64,000 nucleotides of DNA from Paramacrobiotus richtersi (Eukaryota > Tardigrada > Eutardigrada > Parachela > Macrobiotidae). The notes under the pieces were generated by a model that saw only the letters and a program-made list of their open reading frames with translations, made no database searches and was not told the origin of the DNA. Where the stretch lies: contig JAQGAU010000005.1 in the NCBI GenBank assembly GCA_034698045.1, positions 19,501-83,500 of the forward strand, given 5' to 3'. The position numbers and the translations under genes were made by a program. Positions 34,937 to 47,763 of the stretch are shown here, piece by piece; position 1 is the stretch's first letter, and every line of letters starts with the position of its first letter.

Positions 34937-37582
34937 TTATATTCCCGAGTTCTCGTTTGACCGTACTCGATCATCGTTTACTGGCAGCGGCAAATGCAGA
35001 TCCAAATCCGCAGCCACCGGCAGCTTGTCAACTTCAGTTACGGTAATATCTTGCAAATCGTCCGAAACATCGGCAGGGTCCTTTCTTGCCGGGACGTCAA
35101 GCTCTACTGGCTGAACTTGAGAAACTTCTGGATGCACTAGGGATTCGCTGGCGGTTTTATTTAGCGGTGCTTGAGACGGAACTGGGGTACTTAATTGTGC
35201 TTTGAAAGAGTCCTGGATGTCCTTCGATTTCTTAGGAGAATCGTTATTCATTCTTTTAAGACTGGTATACAGTTGCGTTACTTTTTTTAAGCCTTCATTG
35301 TCGAGGAAATCAAACCCCGGCCGTCCTAAATTTTCAACCATAACTGAAGATTGCCGTCTCTTGGAACCGACATTTTTACTGAAACTCTTTTGATCCTTCA
35401 AATGGGCCGGCAAAGTCGGACTGTCATCTTCGTTCCAGTCATCGTCAATTTCAAAATAAAAATGTTGACATCCACTATCAATGACCAGTCGCAGAAATAT
35501 GCAGTGGGCTTCCGCAGCGTCCGATTCAGGCTGGATTAAAACATTTTGGGGATTGGCATTCTGTACAGCCTCAGTACATTCGCTGATTGTTATGAGCGGT
35601 GCATCGATCGTAAATTTTGGTTTGACATAGGAGTGGTCATCGTTAGCCAGCTCATTTGACAGCATCTGCCACTTTTGAAGTGTGACAAGGTCATCATTTC
35701 CAACGATTTGGCGTTGTATCGCATTTGCATGCTGGTGAGTCATCGTACCATTGTCCTGACCTGTTGCTGTTACACCGTCATTCAGTAGTTTCAAGTATCT
35801 TTCGCGGCTTTGAGATTTGAATTGCTTTAGTCCTCTTAGAACGTCGGTTCTGGCTGCGCCATTTGGAACTGGTATATTCATTCCCGGTACACTTCCAAGA
35901 CTGGCGATACCGATTTCTAACCGGTTAACCCGATCAGTGTGCTCTTTCTTAATGTCACGAAGACGATTGTCGCAGGTCTTAAGTGTCGTTGTGGCTTTAG
36001 CCACAGCATTCTGAATCTCGCTGGCAACCATGTCCCGGATCACGTGAGGGTCGAACTGAGGGTGAAGCAGTTGATTCGTTTTCTTTGGCTCTTTGAACTT
36101 TTCCCGTCGTGAGATCGGATAAAACGCATCAAAGAAGTCCTCAGTCGGCTTAGAACCCAGAGTACTGCTGTCCGTTGTTGAGAATGGAACCATTTTCGCA
36201 AAAACACTGGGTAAGTGATGACGTCGTAAGTCGACGTAATGAATCCAGTACAGTCTGGACTGGGGAGCACGTTTGTCTACAAATGTGAGTTCAAAAGTTG
36301 CACCGTTCTTTTCTGCTTCGCTATTGAACAAAACAAAATAAACTTACTGTTGGCTTTCAGGAGCTTTTCGACGGTGATCCTTTTGTTTCGTATGGTCAGC
36401 GCGGACTGCTCGAAGTGGCCAGTGGAACGTACGGATCCCCTTTGACCTCCAATCGTGTTCCGGATCCTCTCGTTGTCCATCGAAGGCGTCTCTTTCATGT
36501 TTGATTTTCTTTGCGAAACAGTCTGCTGGACGGAATGTTCCTTGTGCAAACTGCTATCCCTATGAAATATTCTGTACAGGAACCTATTTTTTTGTTCGGG
36601 AAGGCTTTTCTTAATCTCCGCATCGAAAATCGCGTTCATACGTCCAAACTTTCTGCGCTGTCCGAAAAGATATCCCACATCCAAGCGCATGACTTTGGTT
36701 TGTGGCTTGACTAGATGACCGTTTTGGTCCTCCGCAAAAGGTTCTGTAAGTGGCAACGTCCATCGGTTCACTGTACGTGCGTACACTGACAACGGTGGAA
36801 TCAGTGATGAAACACACGATGTTTTATTCCATTCCTTTCCAATAAAGTGACACGCGGTTTCTGGGGTAATTGGCTTCAGAACCATCGGGATAACTATGGT
36901 ATGAAACGATGTGGGACGGGTTTCTCCAAGCTCTCGCATCTGTACGGCAAACCTTTTGGACCAGATCTCAACGGCGTCCTCTAGGAGAATGTAGTCTAAA
37001 TCAGCTTTTCAGCAGTAGAAAAATATGGTTACCTGTAGGACTCAGCCGTACAACAACATGGGAATTGTGAACAGAAGCCAGAAATCTCTCGAACGCCGAA
37101 AAGAATTCGTAGTTTTCCATCGGTGAAATGAAATCGGCCATTGCTTCGTAAACCTCGGGATTGTATATCTGCTTGATCTGATAAAATCCCTTGGTGAACT
37201 TTCTTTTGAATTCAGCACCAGTATGTGCGAGTGCCGTTTCCAGCTTCCTATTCCGGAGAAAGTCCAGCATGCCACAAGAAGCATGATGCGCGTTTTTGGT
37301 GTTTTGTATTTGAAAGAAATCCTTGCGGATTTGCAGTTCGCTGGGGACTGTCCGTTTTATCGCAGGGGTAGCGCGATGTGGATCAGAGGGTTTGTGTGTG
37401 TAGCGCTGACGAATGACTTTCTCAATATGTTTTGGTGGATACACACTAGCCCCATCAGGTGGTATCCATGTGTCAGGATCATCGGCCGACGCGAGGTGCA
37501 CTATCACATGGCAGGGACCGCTTTTGTTGACGGCATTAGGAGATTCGCTATTCTGGCTTACGTCCGCGTACGGTAAGGTCAT
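34937..37582 (-). CDS. Uncharacterised 858-residue protein
   Basis: Exons in transcript order: 37582-37033, 36995-36348, 36315-34937; splice phases agree. I do not recognise a family. Residues 1-185 are polar and basic, including HIEKVIRQRYTHKPSD. The middle holds LLEDAVEIWSKRF and mixed alpha/beta-looking segments, then a basic linker. The third exon has a heptad-rich part (IQNAVAKATTTLKTCDNRL), a hydrophobic acidic segment (CIFLRLVIDSGCQHFYFEID), and a disordered Pro/Asp-rich tail. There is no signal peptide or membrane helix, so a cytoplasmic location is likely. The third-exon acceptor (GCGAAG) was chosen because it alone keeps the frame from exon 2; the intron is only 32 bp by this model, which is suspicious. 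Confidence 0.5.
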
Positions 37583-38131
37583 TCCTGCGGATAAAGGCTT
37601 CGCTGTCTTATTATGACGGTTGAAGGAAATAACGGATTATCAATTATCAAACCAAGTGCACCTCCCGCTTTATGCATGGAAAGACATGAAATTTTTCTAT
37701 AACAGAACTCTGTTGCCCCGTCAAACCTGATGTTAAGCGGTTAGTTATTCTCGCTTACATGTGTAGATTTGCATTATGCGGAGACATGCATGAAAAACAG
37801 TATCAGCAGGATTTACGCAATGAATCCTCAATCTGCGGCGGATAAAATTTCTTGATTAATATTGAAAATGTATTAGTCTTAGAGTACTTGAAAGGACAGT
37901 TTGGTTTAATGCCTTCCTTACCGTAAGTGTATCCTAGCAACAAAATTAACACTTTCCGATGTCTGGTGTGGTTTCCTATGCTTGGGCGTAGTTCCCGAAG
38001 CATCGAAATTTGATGTACAAGCCATATGCAGCGGAAAGTGAACATTGTCAATTTTCTGAATTCTGACTGATTCTTTCGTCTTGTCGGGAAGCCAACAAAC
38101 TAAAATAAAATGAAATTAGCTATGTTGCATA
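37583..38131. other. Divergent intergenic region
   Basis: No exon seen between the minus-strand 858-residue gene and the carboxypeptidase; presumably both promoters lie here. Confidence 0.4.
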
Positions 38132-39905
38132 ATGGTGACTTCCTCTTGGGTTTTCGTAGTGGTTTACATTATTTGCTTTGATTATTATGCGGACGTCGAA
38201 GCGAGTAGCAGTGTTCCTAGAAAAAAGTCCTATGCTGGGTAACATCCTTATGTACAAGCTTTTAGGCCTCTAAATTTCTATAATTAAACCTCCTTCGGAG
38301 ATGGTTGATTTTTGTGTGTTCTTGCAGGTACAAGATCATTCAAGCCAAGGTAACGGACGGCGAACAGCGCTGGTTATTACGCGAGCTAAACCATTACGGG
38401 AACGTGCGCCTTCTGTCACCCACGGCCGCCTTGAGTCATAACTTGCAGCACGCAAAACCCATAGCGGCACTCGTTCCACCTGAAAACTGGAAAAATATTG
38501 AAACTTTGCTCAAAGAACGTGGTGTGAATTATGACACGGTGATAGACGATTTCCAAAAGTACATCGACGACAGTATGAAAGCCCAGTCTCCGCGTACAGC
38601 CAAATCCAAACTAAACCGGAGCAAGCGCAAGCGCTACAAACGGGAACTACAAAATCACATGTCTAAGCTAAATAGGTATCATTCTTATGGAGAGATCGTG
38701 GAGTATCTTAAAGGTTTGGAGAAGCTTTTTCCAGCCATTATACAGCTGGGAAAACTTGGTATTTCCACTGAAAAGCGAACTTTGTACACTGTTCACGTAA
38801 GTAGTATTCTCAATCGTTTACACATTTCAAACAAATCTGTAGTTAGGTTTTTTAGCTAGGCCAGAAATTTCCCAAGCGTTCCCATAAAAGTCACCCCAAA
38901 GCGGTAATTGTAGTGGATGCCGGAATTCATGCTCGTGAATGGATAACTATTTCGTCAGCTCTGTGTCTGATCGTTCATCTGGCCACATACTACGAACGCG
39001 ATGCATTTCTGCAGCAGTTTCATTGGGTAATTTTACCAGTTGTCAACGCTGATGGGTACGAGTATTCTTGGAAAACCGATCGACTGTGGAGAAAAACCCG
39101 CTCTAAACCGCGCGCGGAAGAAAGTGGCGGGAATGGAGAATGTGTTGGGGTTGATCCGAACAGGAACTGGGGAACCCATTGGGGAGGTAACGGACTTTTT
39201 CGAAGCTCTTTTATCATGTCATAAGTCTAGCATACTGACGCCAGTTTGACATTAAAGCTTATGTTTGACTCGGATGAAGTTTTGTAGAAAAGGGGGTACA
39301 ACGCTATAATGTCTGCACCGAAGTGTACGCGGGTCCATATCCTTTTTCCGAACCGGAAGTGGCAGCACTGAGCGACATTATTGAATACTACCGAGAACAC
39401 GTTGCTCTCCATGTTAGCCTCCACGCTTTCAGCCAAGTTATTTTATCCCCGTTTGGATACAAGAGCGGAGCAAGTGCTGATCACAAAAAGCAGGTGCGGT
39501 AGAAACTGCACTGCTAGGAATTCCTGTGGTAAGGCTGAAGTTCTTTGAACAGTAAAATGCCATTTTTACTCGTAGGCATTGGTCATGAAAGCAGGAGCTG
39601 ATGCCATCAAGGCTACTTCAGGGTTAAATTACAACTATGGCTCGATATATGACTCAATGTGTAAGTAAGTCAATACGGCAAACGCCAAAAAGGATGAAGA
39701 TTCCCGTTGCGCTTTAGATGCGGCTAGTGGAAGCTCCATTGACTTCATTTACGAAGGTCTGGGGGTGAAACACACCTACGTTATCGAACTGAGGGACACG
39801 GGAAAGTTTGGCTTTGTACTGCCTCAAAGAGAAATCCTTCCCACTTGCAAGGAATCAATCGCAGCGATCATTGCAATGGCGAAAGAGGCAAGCAAAAAAG
39901 AGTAA
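38132..39905 (+). CDS. Secreted M14A zinc carboxypeptidase, A-type specificity
   Basis: Exons 38132-38238, 38328-38796, 38856-39186, 39288-39493, 39576-39660, 39718-39905; 461 residues. A hydrophobic leader (WVFVVVYIICFDYYA) is followed by a propeptide of about 125 residues ending in a strongly basic run (KLNRSKRKRYKREL) that could be cut by trypsin- or furin-like proteases. The catalytic domain shows GIHAREW (zinc His and Glu), DPNRNW, SLHAFSQ (third zinc His), and MYAASGSSID (substrate-binding Tyr in MY). IELRDTGKFGF supplies the catalytic Glu. The specificity position equivalent to bovine residue 255 is Ile (SSID). This predicts cleavage of C-terminal hydrophobic residues as in carboxypeptidase A; B types have Asp there. 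All key residues are present, so it should be active in digestion or peptide processing. Confidence 0.85.
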
Positions 39906-40594
39906 ATTTGACGATTTCGCATGCTTTGTTTGTTTGCCTTCTAAAATGCCACGAAAAGACGTGGAAAGGAGCTGTATTCGTGTGCAGCACCACTGAGAAA
40001 CCATCTTGAGAGGTGAGAGGCTGCATTTATAACTGGAATATATTCGAAGCATCTCCATTTGAGGCAGTAAGCTCCATTTTCTCAATTAAACTGTGTTGTT
40101 GTTGTTGTTTTTTGCTTCTGGTTTGTTTTGTTTCGTGAAGTGTTGCCGTTTGTCGTTTTCATATTCAGAACTATTAGAAATATCGTGTATGCAAATCGTG
40201 TCAAAGAGAAAGACCATAAAATTATGAAGTTGCTGGATGTGGTATATGTCATTCCCTTACGAAAGGCTAACAAAAATGACGGCTGTTCAGAAAGTTCTAA
40301 TGATAACTGAGAAAGACTTGCACAATTCAGTAGAATTACTGTATATAACATCGACTACAGTGTGTTTTTTCGCGAACCCATGAAAAAGAGCTTCAGAATC
40401 GGGTGGATGTAGAAACTCTTCCTTTAACATAAAGGTCAGCAAAGTGGCTTAAAGGTCAACAACCAGTATAAGCGCACACTCCAGCGCTTTGTGACGCAAT
40501 TCAATAATGCGATGGAGTTGCTACGGAAGTGCCATTGTTAGGTCACAATGCTACCTTATAAATTCAACTCAATCCAAGTACTTTGTCGACCATT
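39906..40594. other. Intergenic, no gene recognised
   Basis: It holds the carboxypeptidase 3' UTR and a (TTG)n-like run near 40092-40110. The ORF 40128-40310 lacks family features. Confidence 0.4.
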
Positions 40595-42387
40595 ATGTGG
40601 AGGCTCGCAAAGCAAATGCGACCGTGCTTGATAGTCTTCGTCTTAGTATCGATAAATTTCGTCCGAGGACAGGATGTTGTTGGACCGCCGCAATGCCCAC
40701 CGGAATACGTAGGCGATCAGCAGTCGAACCGCTGTTATGGATTTCAGAACGGCGCCCCAAACAACGGCCGCACCTGGGTGGAGGCACAGAAAGCATGTCG
40801 GGAGATCGGTGGAGATATGGCCATTATTGAGCGAGAAGCGCAGGCGCCCATCAAATATCTGCGCAAAAAGGGCCGTGATAAGGGTATCAATACCGCCTGG
40901 ATAAACGCTAACGACGCGGCGCAGCGGAATACCTTCGTGTGGGGCAACGGCGCAGGCGTAAATCAAAAAGGTGTTCTCAAGTTTAAGGACACGTACCCCC
41001 AGCCGCACGAAAAGCCAAATTGGTAAGCAAACGATTGATCTGATCTAATTTCGAGCATTCGTTCTGATACTGAAAATTGTCGAAGTTTTTTTTTATTCGT
41101 TATTCCGTGATAAAAAGCAAGAAATGCTTCCGATGTATTACGATACTTGATACCGAACTAAATTTCGCAAAAGTGACAACTACAAAGCAATGAGATAATA
41201 TAATTTGGACACCTTTGCTCCTGCCGTAACTGATCAATGAATGAAACATTGTTACAGTTTTCCTAGGCAGCTACATACGTATTCCCTACTGAGGAATGAT
41301 GCATTACCCGAAACGCAGCTTTGCTGAATTTTTTTGTATTTGATTCCATTAGCGTCATTTATTATGTGTCGCTTTTGCAGCATATATTTTGAGTTCTCGG
41401 CCAAAGAAGAAGTATTCATTAACAATTCCCCATGCAAAAAGGATGCCATGAGCTTCGTCTGCCAGATGCCGATGTTTGTTCCCGGTCAAGGAAACAACTA
41501 CCCCAGCGATAAAGGTAGCGTGTATTACATCATTATATCGGTTACAGACTGTATTTTTGGGTCAATTTGAAGCTGGTGATGACAAGAATAAACCCAAACC
41601 AGTGGTGGCCAGCGCTGGAGAGATTGCTTCCCTTATGCCAGAGACCGCGGGAGCGGCGAAGATCATAGCGGTCAGTGCCGATAAACTGGTGCAGGCACGC
41701 AGTGATCTAATTGCCCAAATGTTTGGAACGCCCATTCTCAGTGAAGACGAAATGGAGAAGCTGCTCCCTCGAGGACTGCTGGCGGCCAATATCAGTGACA
41801 CGGCCCTGGCTTCAGCGCGGGCTATTCTGACTGAGATGACTGGGGACTATATGCAGAAATACCGGAAGAATAACGTCACAGAAGTGGCGAAGACGCTGAC
41901 GGCACAGCTTCTAGAAAAAGGACGATCCATTCGGTGTACATACGGGTAATTAAATAACACGTGAATGCCACTTCCATAGCCTATCAAACATGATAGCTTC
42001 ATTATAAATTGTAGCGCATGCACTGTGACTCAGTGTTAACAAAACGCAGAATGCAACTGACATAAACGAAACAGAAAGCGTACACTGGATGTTAAGCTTT
42101 GATATCTTGTTTTTTTCAGAGTTAACGAGAAACAGCGCCAGGTGGAATGCATTTCGGCCTCCAGCGGCATAATCGACACTTGTATTAAAGCGACCTCCGT
42201 GGACGGGACAGTGGTACGGGACTGCGGCTTGCCAGGCATGAAGCTTTCCGGGTGCCATACGACGATCCAGGGCGTGGTGTGTCTGTGCGACCGGGACCTG
42301 TGCAACTTTGCGCCACGGGTTGTTACATCTGCCGCACTGCTGCTAGGATCGATTATTGTGGCTATTGGCTCTTTTTTGATAGTTTGA
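40595..42387 (+). CDS. C-type lectin-like plus Ly6-like protein with GPI-type tail
   Basis: Exons 40595-41022, 41381-41514, 41573-41945, 42120-42387; 400 residues. A signal peptide (CLIVFVLVSINFVRG) is followed by a C-type lectin-like domain (CYGFQNGAPNNGRTWVEAQ, CREIGGDMAIIE, and CIYFEFSAKEE with FVCQMP at the end). It lacks an obvious EPN/QPD-WND calcium and sugar-binding set. A helical Ala-rich linker of about 120 residues comes next. A Cys-rich module of about 70 residues ends CLCDRDLCN, the hallmark of the Ly6/uPAR three-finger fold. The last 20 residues are hydrophobic (VVTSAALLLGSIIVAIG...), fitting a GPI-attachment signal. It is predicted at the outer cell surface; the ligand is unknown. 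The acceptor at 41572 has a weak pyrimidine tract. Confidence 0.7.
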
Positions 42388-43587
42388 ACCAGCCAAAGAT
42401 GCTGTGTTTTTGCTGAATCTTCTTTTGTGGTTTTAGACATATTTTTGATGGCCTTGTGGTTCTTTGATAACACAACGCACAATTGTTCGTGTAAGTTTTC
42501 GGTTTTATCGATTTTAGAATTTAACGATGTCTCAACAATCTGATGACTAAGAGATATATGGACAGTACTGGCGTTTTCGGAATCTTTTGTTGCGGGTTAT
42601 TTTTATGTAATTTTACATTTCAGCTGCTTCGGTGATATTTGTGCCAGTACAGGGTAATGATTTGTAAGCGCATTCGCATACCATAGTATTGCGAAAATGC
42701 GAGAGCAAATACTGCAGCGCAGTGAACCATTGCATACTAAGTTGCATAACATTTCGTCAGAATAGTTGAGAGACTCTGAAAGCCTTGGATGTCGTTTCTG
42801 ATAGCCTCTAAAATATCCGTTAGCAGAAATGTACGGAAAATCGCACGGCACGTGTACTTCTACCTCTACTGTACTTATATTCTGACATTAAATTTCGACA
42901 CTTAATAGTAGGTTTCTTGCATAAAATACGATAACGGCAAAAGAACGAGAGACAGCTCTTTTTCAACTTGTTGATACTACAGCAGACGCATTACTTTAAA
43001 AGCTCCTGTTGGAGATGCTGGTGCGATTTAAGCAGTGGTGTTAGTACATATGCTGAGGACCATCCAAAGATCGTCGTCAGATCTAGTGGATTCATTTTGA
43101 GGTTGGTGCGGAAATCGAGATCCCCTTTGGAAACCTGACTCGTATGCAATACTTATAATATTAGATTTAGTAACGGTGGCCCTTACTGTCCTCGGTTCGA
43201 CATGCTTACACTTCAAGTATATTGTATCGCTTAGCTACTGGTCTTCTCTAACGATTACGTACATCTGTTCCTCGTTAAAAAGGCTTCGTTATATTTTCAT
43301 GAATCAAATCGTACATCGATACAGTGAAGCGGGATTTACGTTAATATTGCTGCAGAGTTGTTGCAGACTATTGTTTGTTTACCCTGATACGGATGTTTTT
43401 AACCGATACATATAAATGTCCTGCCTGCGGGTGTTGACCTCAATACCTCCGACTTACAGCACCGCGAAAAAAATCGCTGGTTACAAGCATGATTATAAGT
43501 ATTGGAAACTGAGAATCTGACTATTGACGACACTCGCAGTCCTCTCGATAAGCTCGAAAAACAGCGAGACTGAAAACTGCGTGCTGC
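42388..43587. other. Intergenic, no gene recognised
   Basis: About 1.2 kb with only short ORFs of no recognisable family and no splice context. Confidence 0.4.
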
Positions 43588-46500
43588 ATGGAGGCCTATT
43601 ATCTGGCGTATCTAATTGGAATTAACATGGTTTATGCTCCTTTCGATGAAAGCCATTTTCCATTCGAGTTTCCAAAGACTATTATCGATAAAAACGTTTT
43701 CAAATTAAAAACGGATGAAGAAAGCATATCGATAAAGTCACCGGGCTACCCTAATCCATATCCAGCTAACTTCAATACATCCTACTTTATATCCGGAGAA
43801 GGAAAACGTCTACAGGTAACGCTAAGCTGCAGGTCCCGGTTTACTAACATGCAGCCGCTGTTTACTACGACTTTCTCAAACCCTTTTAAACTGAATATCA
43901 AGAATCTCTACAAATAACCGACCCATGATCTCCTAAAGGTCAAGCATAAAATGAAAAGAAAGCTGCACCAATCATCCTTCTTCCAGGTTATATCGGCAAC
44001 ATTCGATCTGAGACCTGAGAATGACCACGGGCGATGCCTGGATCGACTTACGGCCTTCGATGCAAAATGTAATCACCATCTGTTATATTGTTCATAACAG
44101 CATTTCAAAGCAGCTGTGCTTATATACCACGCTGCATTGACAATTTCCTGCTGTACAATACGTCGTAGGGATTTTTGGTTAAGTAAGTCCACCTGGTTTT
44201 CCACAAAGTTAAGAAACTATGAGAGGTCCGATGTATAGTTTGGCCCATCGGTTTTACTTGTTCAGACGAGTTTTGGTTCCCAGCGTGCTGTCGACAGTTC
44301 AGTCTACGTTTCTTGTTGTGTTCGGCGTTCGTCAGAGCGTGCTGCCGACAGTTTTATTTGAGCTTCTTATACTACTGTTATTCTTATAGTACTGTTCGGC
44401 GTTGCGCAAAATTTATGCAGCAAAGTGCGTGACGTTAGGTTAACTTTAACGTTAGGTTAACTCTCACCTGGAATAATTGTAGATCCTTACACCAACATGG
44501 CTGAATGTGGCACCGGACGCTTCCTATACCTTTCGTATGGCGACTCCATTGTACGCAAGTATGCCAGATCTGATTCGTTCAATTTACTTTTTTGACAAAG
44601 GCTACCGTTTCGACCTTAAACGTTACAACAACCTTCATCTTTTGCTCCTACTTCAACAGGCACTGAAATTTACCACGGGAGCTGGTCCGATAACCGCAAC
44701 AGGATTTGACGTAAAGATTTCCAGTAGGTATACACTGGCCTAATGCGATTACTCTAAACATCTATATGAAAACTTTGCAGGAACCAACTGTGGTGAATCG
44801 GATCTGAGATGCCCTTCAGATCCAAAAGGGCTCTGCATTCCTTTTGACCGAATATGTGATGGTAAAACCGTTCGAAAGCCATCTTATGCGGTTCACCATA
44901 TCTTCTTGATAGGGGTGAAGGACTGTTTAGACGGCGAGGACGAAATATGTTCTGAACAATGCGGCCGTCCAGTAGGAACACTAGACAACGGTGATATGCG
45001 AGTATCTGGTGGAAAAGAGGTATGCCCACTCAAAACAAGTCGCAGCTAGCGGTTAAGCTACCAAATTAGCTGTTTCAGCTTGTAAAGTATAAATCGCTAT
45101 GCCTGCAGTATGGAGTGACTTGTAGAGAACAGCAAATCATACTGAATAAACAGTTGATCATTCTTTAAGGCCGTTAAGGATGCGTGGCCTTGGTATGTGT
45201 ACGTTCGAACATATTTGTGGAGTGAGGAACACAATCAGTTGGCCCAGGGAACTTGTGGAGGAAGTTTGGTACGCCATCCCAGTAGGAGCAAATGTTAACA
45301 AGCTAGTTTGTACATTGCTCTAACCCGTGGCAGATGCTTTTGTTAGATTGCACCACAGTGGGTTATGACAGCCGCACATTGCTGCATCCACAATGGCAAG
45401 ATCATTCCGTATGGCGTATTTTACGAGACGTGGTACAGAAGATAAGGCCGCTTGAGATGACGAAATTACGCTTGTAGGGCGGCAAATTTTTCGTTGAATG
45501 TGGACAGCCAACGATGCTATGATAACCGGACTTTGTCCAAGCGAGTTGGCAAAGTGTATCTGCATCCAAGTTTTAGGAGATATGGCGGCATCATGCGCAA
45601 CGATGCTTGCTTGCTTTTGCTGGAAAATGTAGGTCACTTCCCATTTCTTTCGTATGTTGCCGCTGGGGAAATTAAATAACTATGATACAGTTCTCTCGTG
45701 GTATGGTTGTAGAGTGTGGTGTTCTCTAGTTCGTTGTCACCAGTTTGCCTACCTAGACCCAATACAATTCCGAAACCGAACCAAAACTGCTTCGTTGCTG
45801 GTTGTGGTCGAACGGATCCGGCCAGCTCCGATTCGGATATTCTTGGAACTTTTCCCAATGTTCTACTACAAACATCGCAGACCATGATTGCAAATTCGAT
45901 TTGCGCCCCCCAATGGCATATGTTTCCAGAAACTATGTGTGGACTGACTCCAGGAAAGGATTCGTAAGTCAGTTTCACATTATTTAAAACATTTTAGAAA
46001 TCACGAAGTTGAGACTCACAGAGGCCAGTGCAGCTAGAATGTACCACATATGAATACTCATGGTTTTGCCGACGGATCTGGTATTGGTATCGGGCACTCA
46101 ACCGCGTCGATATCTACTATCGTGTGCCCCGCATCTCGCTGCGGTACAGAATAAAAACGCGGTACGGTGAACATTTGAGTACCAATTCTTGACCATCAGT
46201 TAAACGGGAAAGAAATTCAGGAAATGCACCTGATACGGTACGCGACGCGACATCCTGGTGTGGCTTGGCGAACTACTTCTTTACCTTTTAAAATCAGGTC
46301 GAAGAAAACGGGTACGTTACAAATTACGGAAATGGTAGGGGCGAGGGGCTGTTCACGGTACGAATACGGTATGCCGCGAACTGGATCTGGAATGGCCCAA
46401 ACGCGGGACGCATTCTGATTCCTTTTGAACCCCCGTCCAAGATCGTTTCCTTTGTACTCGTACCCAGTATCGCAAATCAAGTATCGCTGTACCGTAACCC

Positions 46501-47315
46501 GCATCGGTTCGAATTGCGCTAGTACCGTATCGTCTTGAAACAGTACAAATTTGAAACCCTCCCTAATTTGTTGTTTGATCCAGATGTGAAGGTGACAGCG
46601 GTGGAGCCCTTGTATGCCGCATTAAAGACGATTCTGATTCCAATCAATGGCAACTTTCGGGCATCGTATCGTTTGGACAGTAAGTTCATCCTACAGAGGT
46701 CACGCCTAGCTGGCCATGTGCGGCAACCACAGCCCTTAGCGTTCGGGTTGTCGCATGATTTCTTTCTCAGACGCTGACTTAACGGTAAAATGTGTTAGTG
46801 CAGTACAACCTATGGTGGTTAAGTATGTCATGAAGGGATGAACAGGGTTACAGGTGTACTGGAATGAGTGTACCGTGTTTAACAGGTTTTACTGTATGCA
46901 CCGCTGCCAGTGCTGAAAGGGCTGTTTAACGATTATAAAAGATTGCAGCAACAAAGCTGCTCTTCAACTAGACAGATCGGGGTCTGTTATGAGCTAACGG
47001 ACCATGTTGGTGGTTTTCAGCGGTTGCAATCAGGGCCGGCCTGGCGTTTACGCCAGACTAAATTTGATGATGCCCTTTGTCGTGCAGACCGTATACAAGG
47101 AGAAGCGCGTAGGATGGCTGACGGACACCCGTGTACCAAAGATTGATCATTCAGTGGCATATGACGACTCTGAGCGCGCTAAGGTTGTTTTTGTTGCCGA
47201 CAGTGGATCCCCGATTGAGGAAACTGGTGCAACCGGCGATTGCTTTAGACTGCAGTTGTGTAGCTCTCCTTTTTTGTTTGTTTTGTACGTCCTTCAGATC
47301 AACATATTATTGTAA
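43588..47315 (+). CDS. CUB-LDLa-trypsin serine protease
   Basis: Twelve exons: 43588-43815, 43987-44068, 44483-44550, 44660-44723, 44781-44861, 44913-45019, 45170-45268, 45347-45429, 45478-45628, 45713-45963, 46584-46679, 47021-47315; 534 residues. Signal peptide; a CUB domain (SPGYPNPYPANF...LTTF-like end TGFDVKIS); an LDLa module (CIPFDRICDGVKDCLDGEDEIC, split by a 51-bp intron); then the S1 protease. His is in WVMTAAHC and Asp in MRNDACLLLLE. Ser is in CEGDSGGALVC, with Asp six residues before it, giving trypsin-like (Arg/Lys) cleavage. All three catalytic residues are present. The activation cleavage site is less clear than usual (RVSGGKEA). After the fold (GRPGVYARL) there are about 60 extra residues ending in a hydrophobic tail (PFLFVLYVLQINILL), which suggests membrane or GPI anchoring. 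A 0.6-kb intron before the Ser exon holds a repetitive insertion. Confidence 0.85.
46130..46545. repeat. CGGTAC-rich repetitive insertion in a protease intron
   Basis: Within the intron 45964-46583 the words CGGTAC/GTACCG and GATACGG/CCGTATC recur in both orientations (for example near 46139, 46163, 46234, 46358, 46488 and 46524). Clustered, oppositely oriented short motifs are typical of non-autonomous DNA elements. I could not define ends or a target duplication. A GCGACGCGA word also occurs near 47920 in the Mutator-like element. Confidence 0.35.
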
Positions 47316-47763
47316 CGATGATGTTCGCCAAGGGTCAGCGTGATGTTAGTCTAGATTGTTGTGTTTCCCCGCAACATCCAGGATTCATTTTTTGGAAATG
47401 GTTGCTTTTTCGTTTAGATCAAGTATTGTGCTGCATTGGTCCTCTGGGCTTTTTCTTTCGCATGGCATTCAGTGATGTAGATTACAGTGTTACAAAAACG
47501 GCATGATGTGTCCGCAGAACCTGCTTATCCAAAACTGGATTTGTGGTAAGCTTATTAAAGTCATCCGTAGGCAGACCTTATATCCTGGGCTACATACAGT
47601 AAACAGTAAGTAAGCTATGTAAGCAATTAGGGTAGAAAAATACCGAACACGTCGTTTTGCTGTTTCCGACCGGTTTTGAATGCAAATTTTCCAATAAAAT
47701 TATTCTGGCCGTTTACGCAATACGCATTGACCATTCTTATCGCTGGATTCCATAAGAACTGCG
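47316..47763. other. Protease 3' flank
   Basis: A candidate AATAAA at 47693-47698 lies about 380 bp after the protease stop. No other feature is seen. Confidence 0.35.

Noticed and set aside
44432-44462. TTAGG-containing repeat as telomeric sequence
   Set aside because: Only two copies of a longer non-telomeric unit, inside an intron.
46505-46520. GGTTCGAAT as a tRNA T-loop
   Set aside because: No matching anticodon arm or acceptor stem around it.
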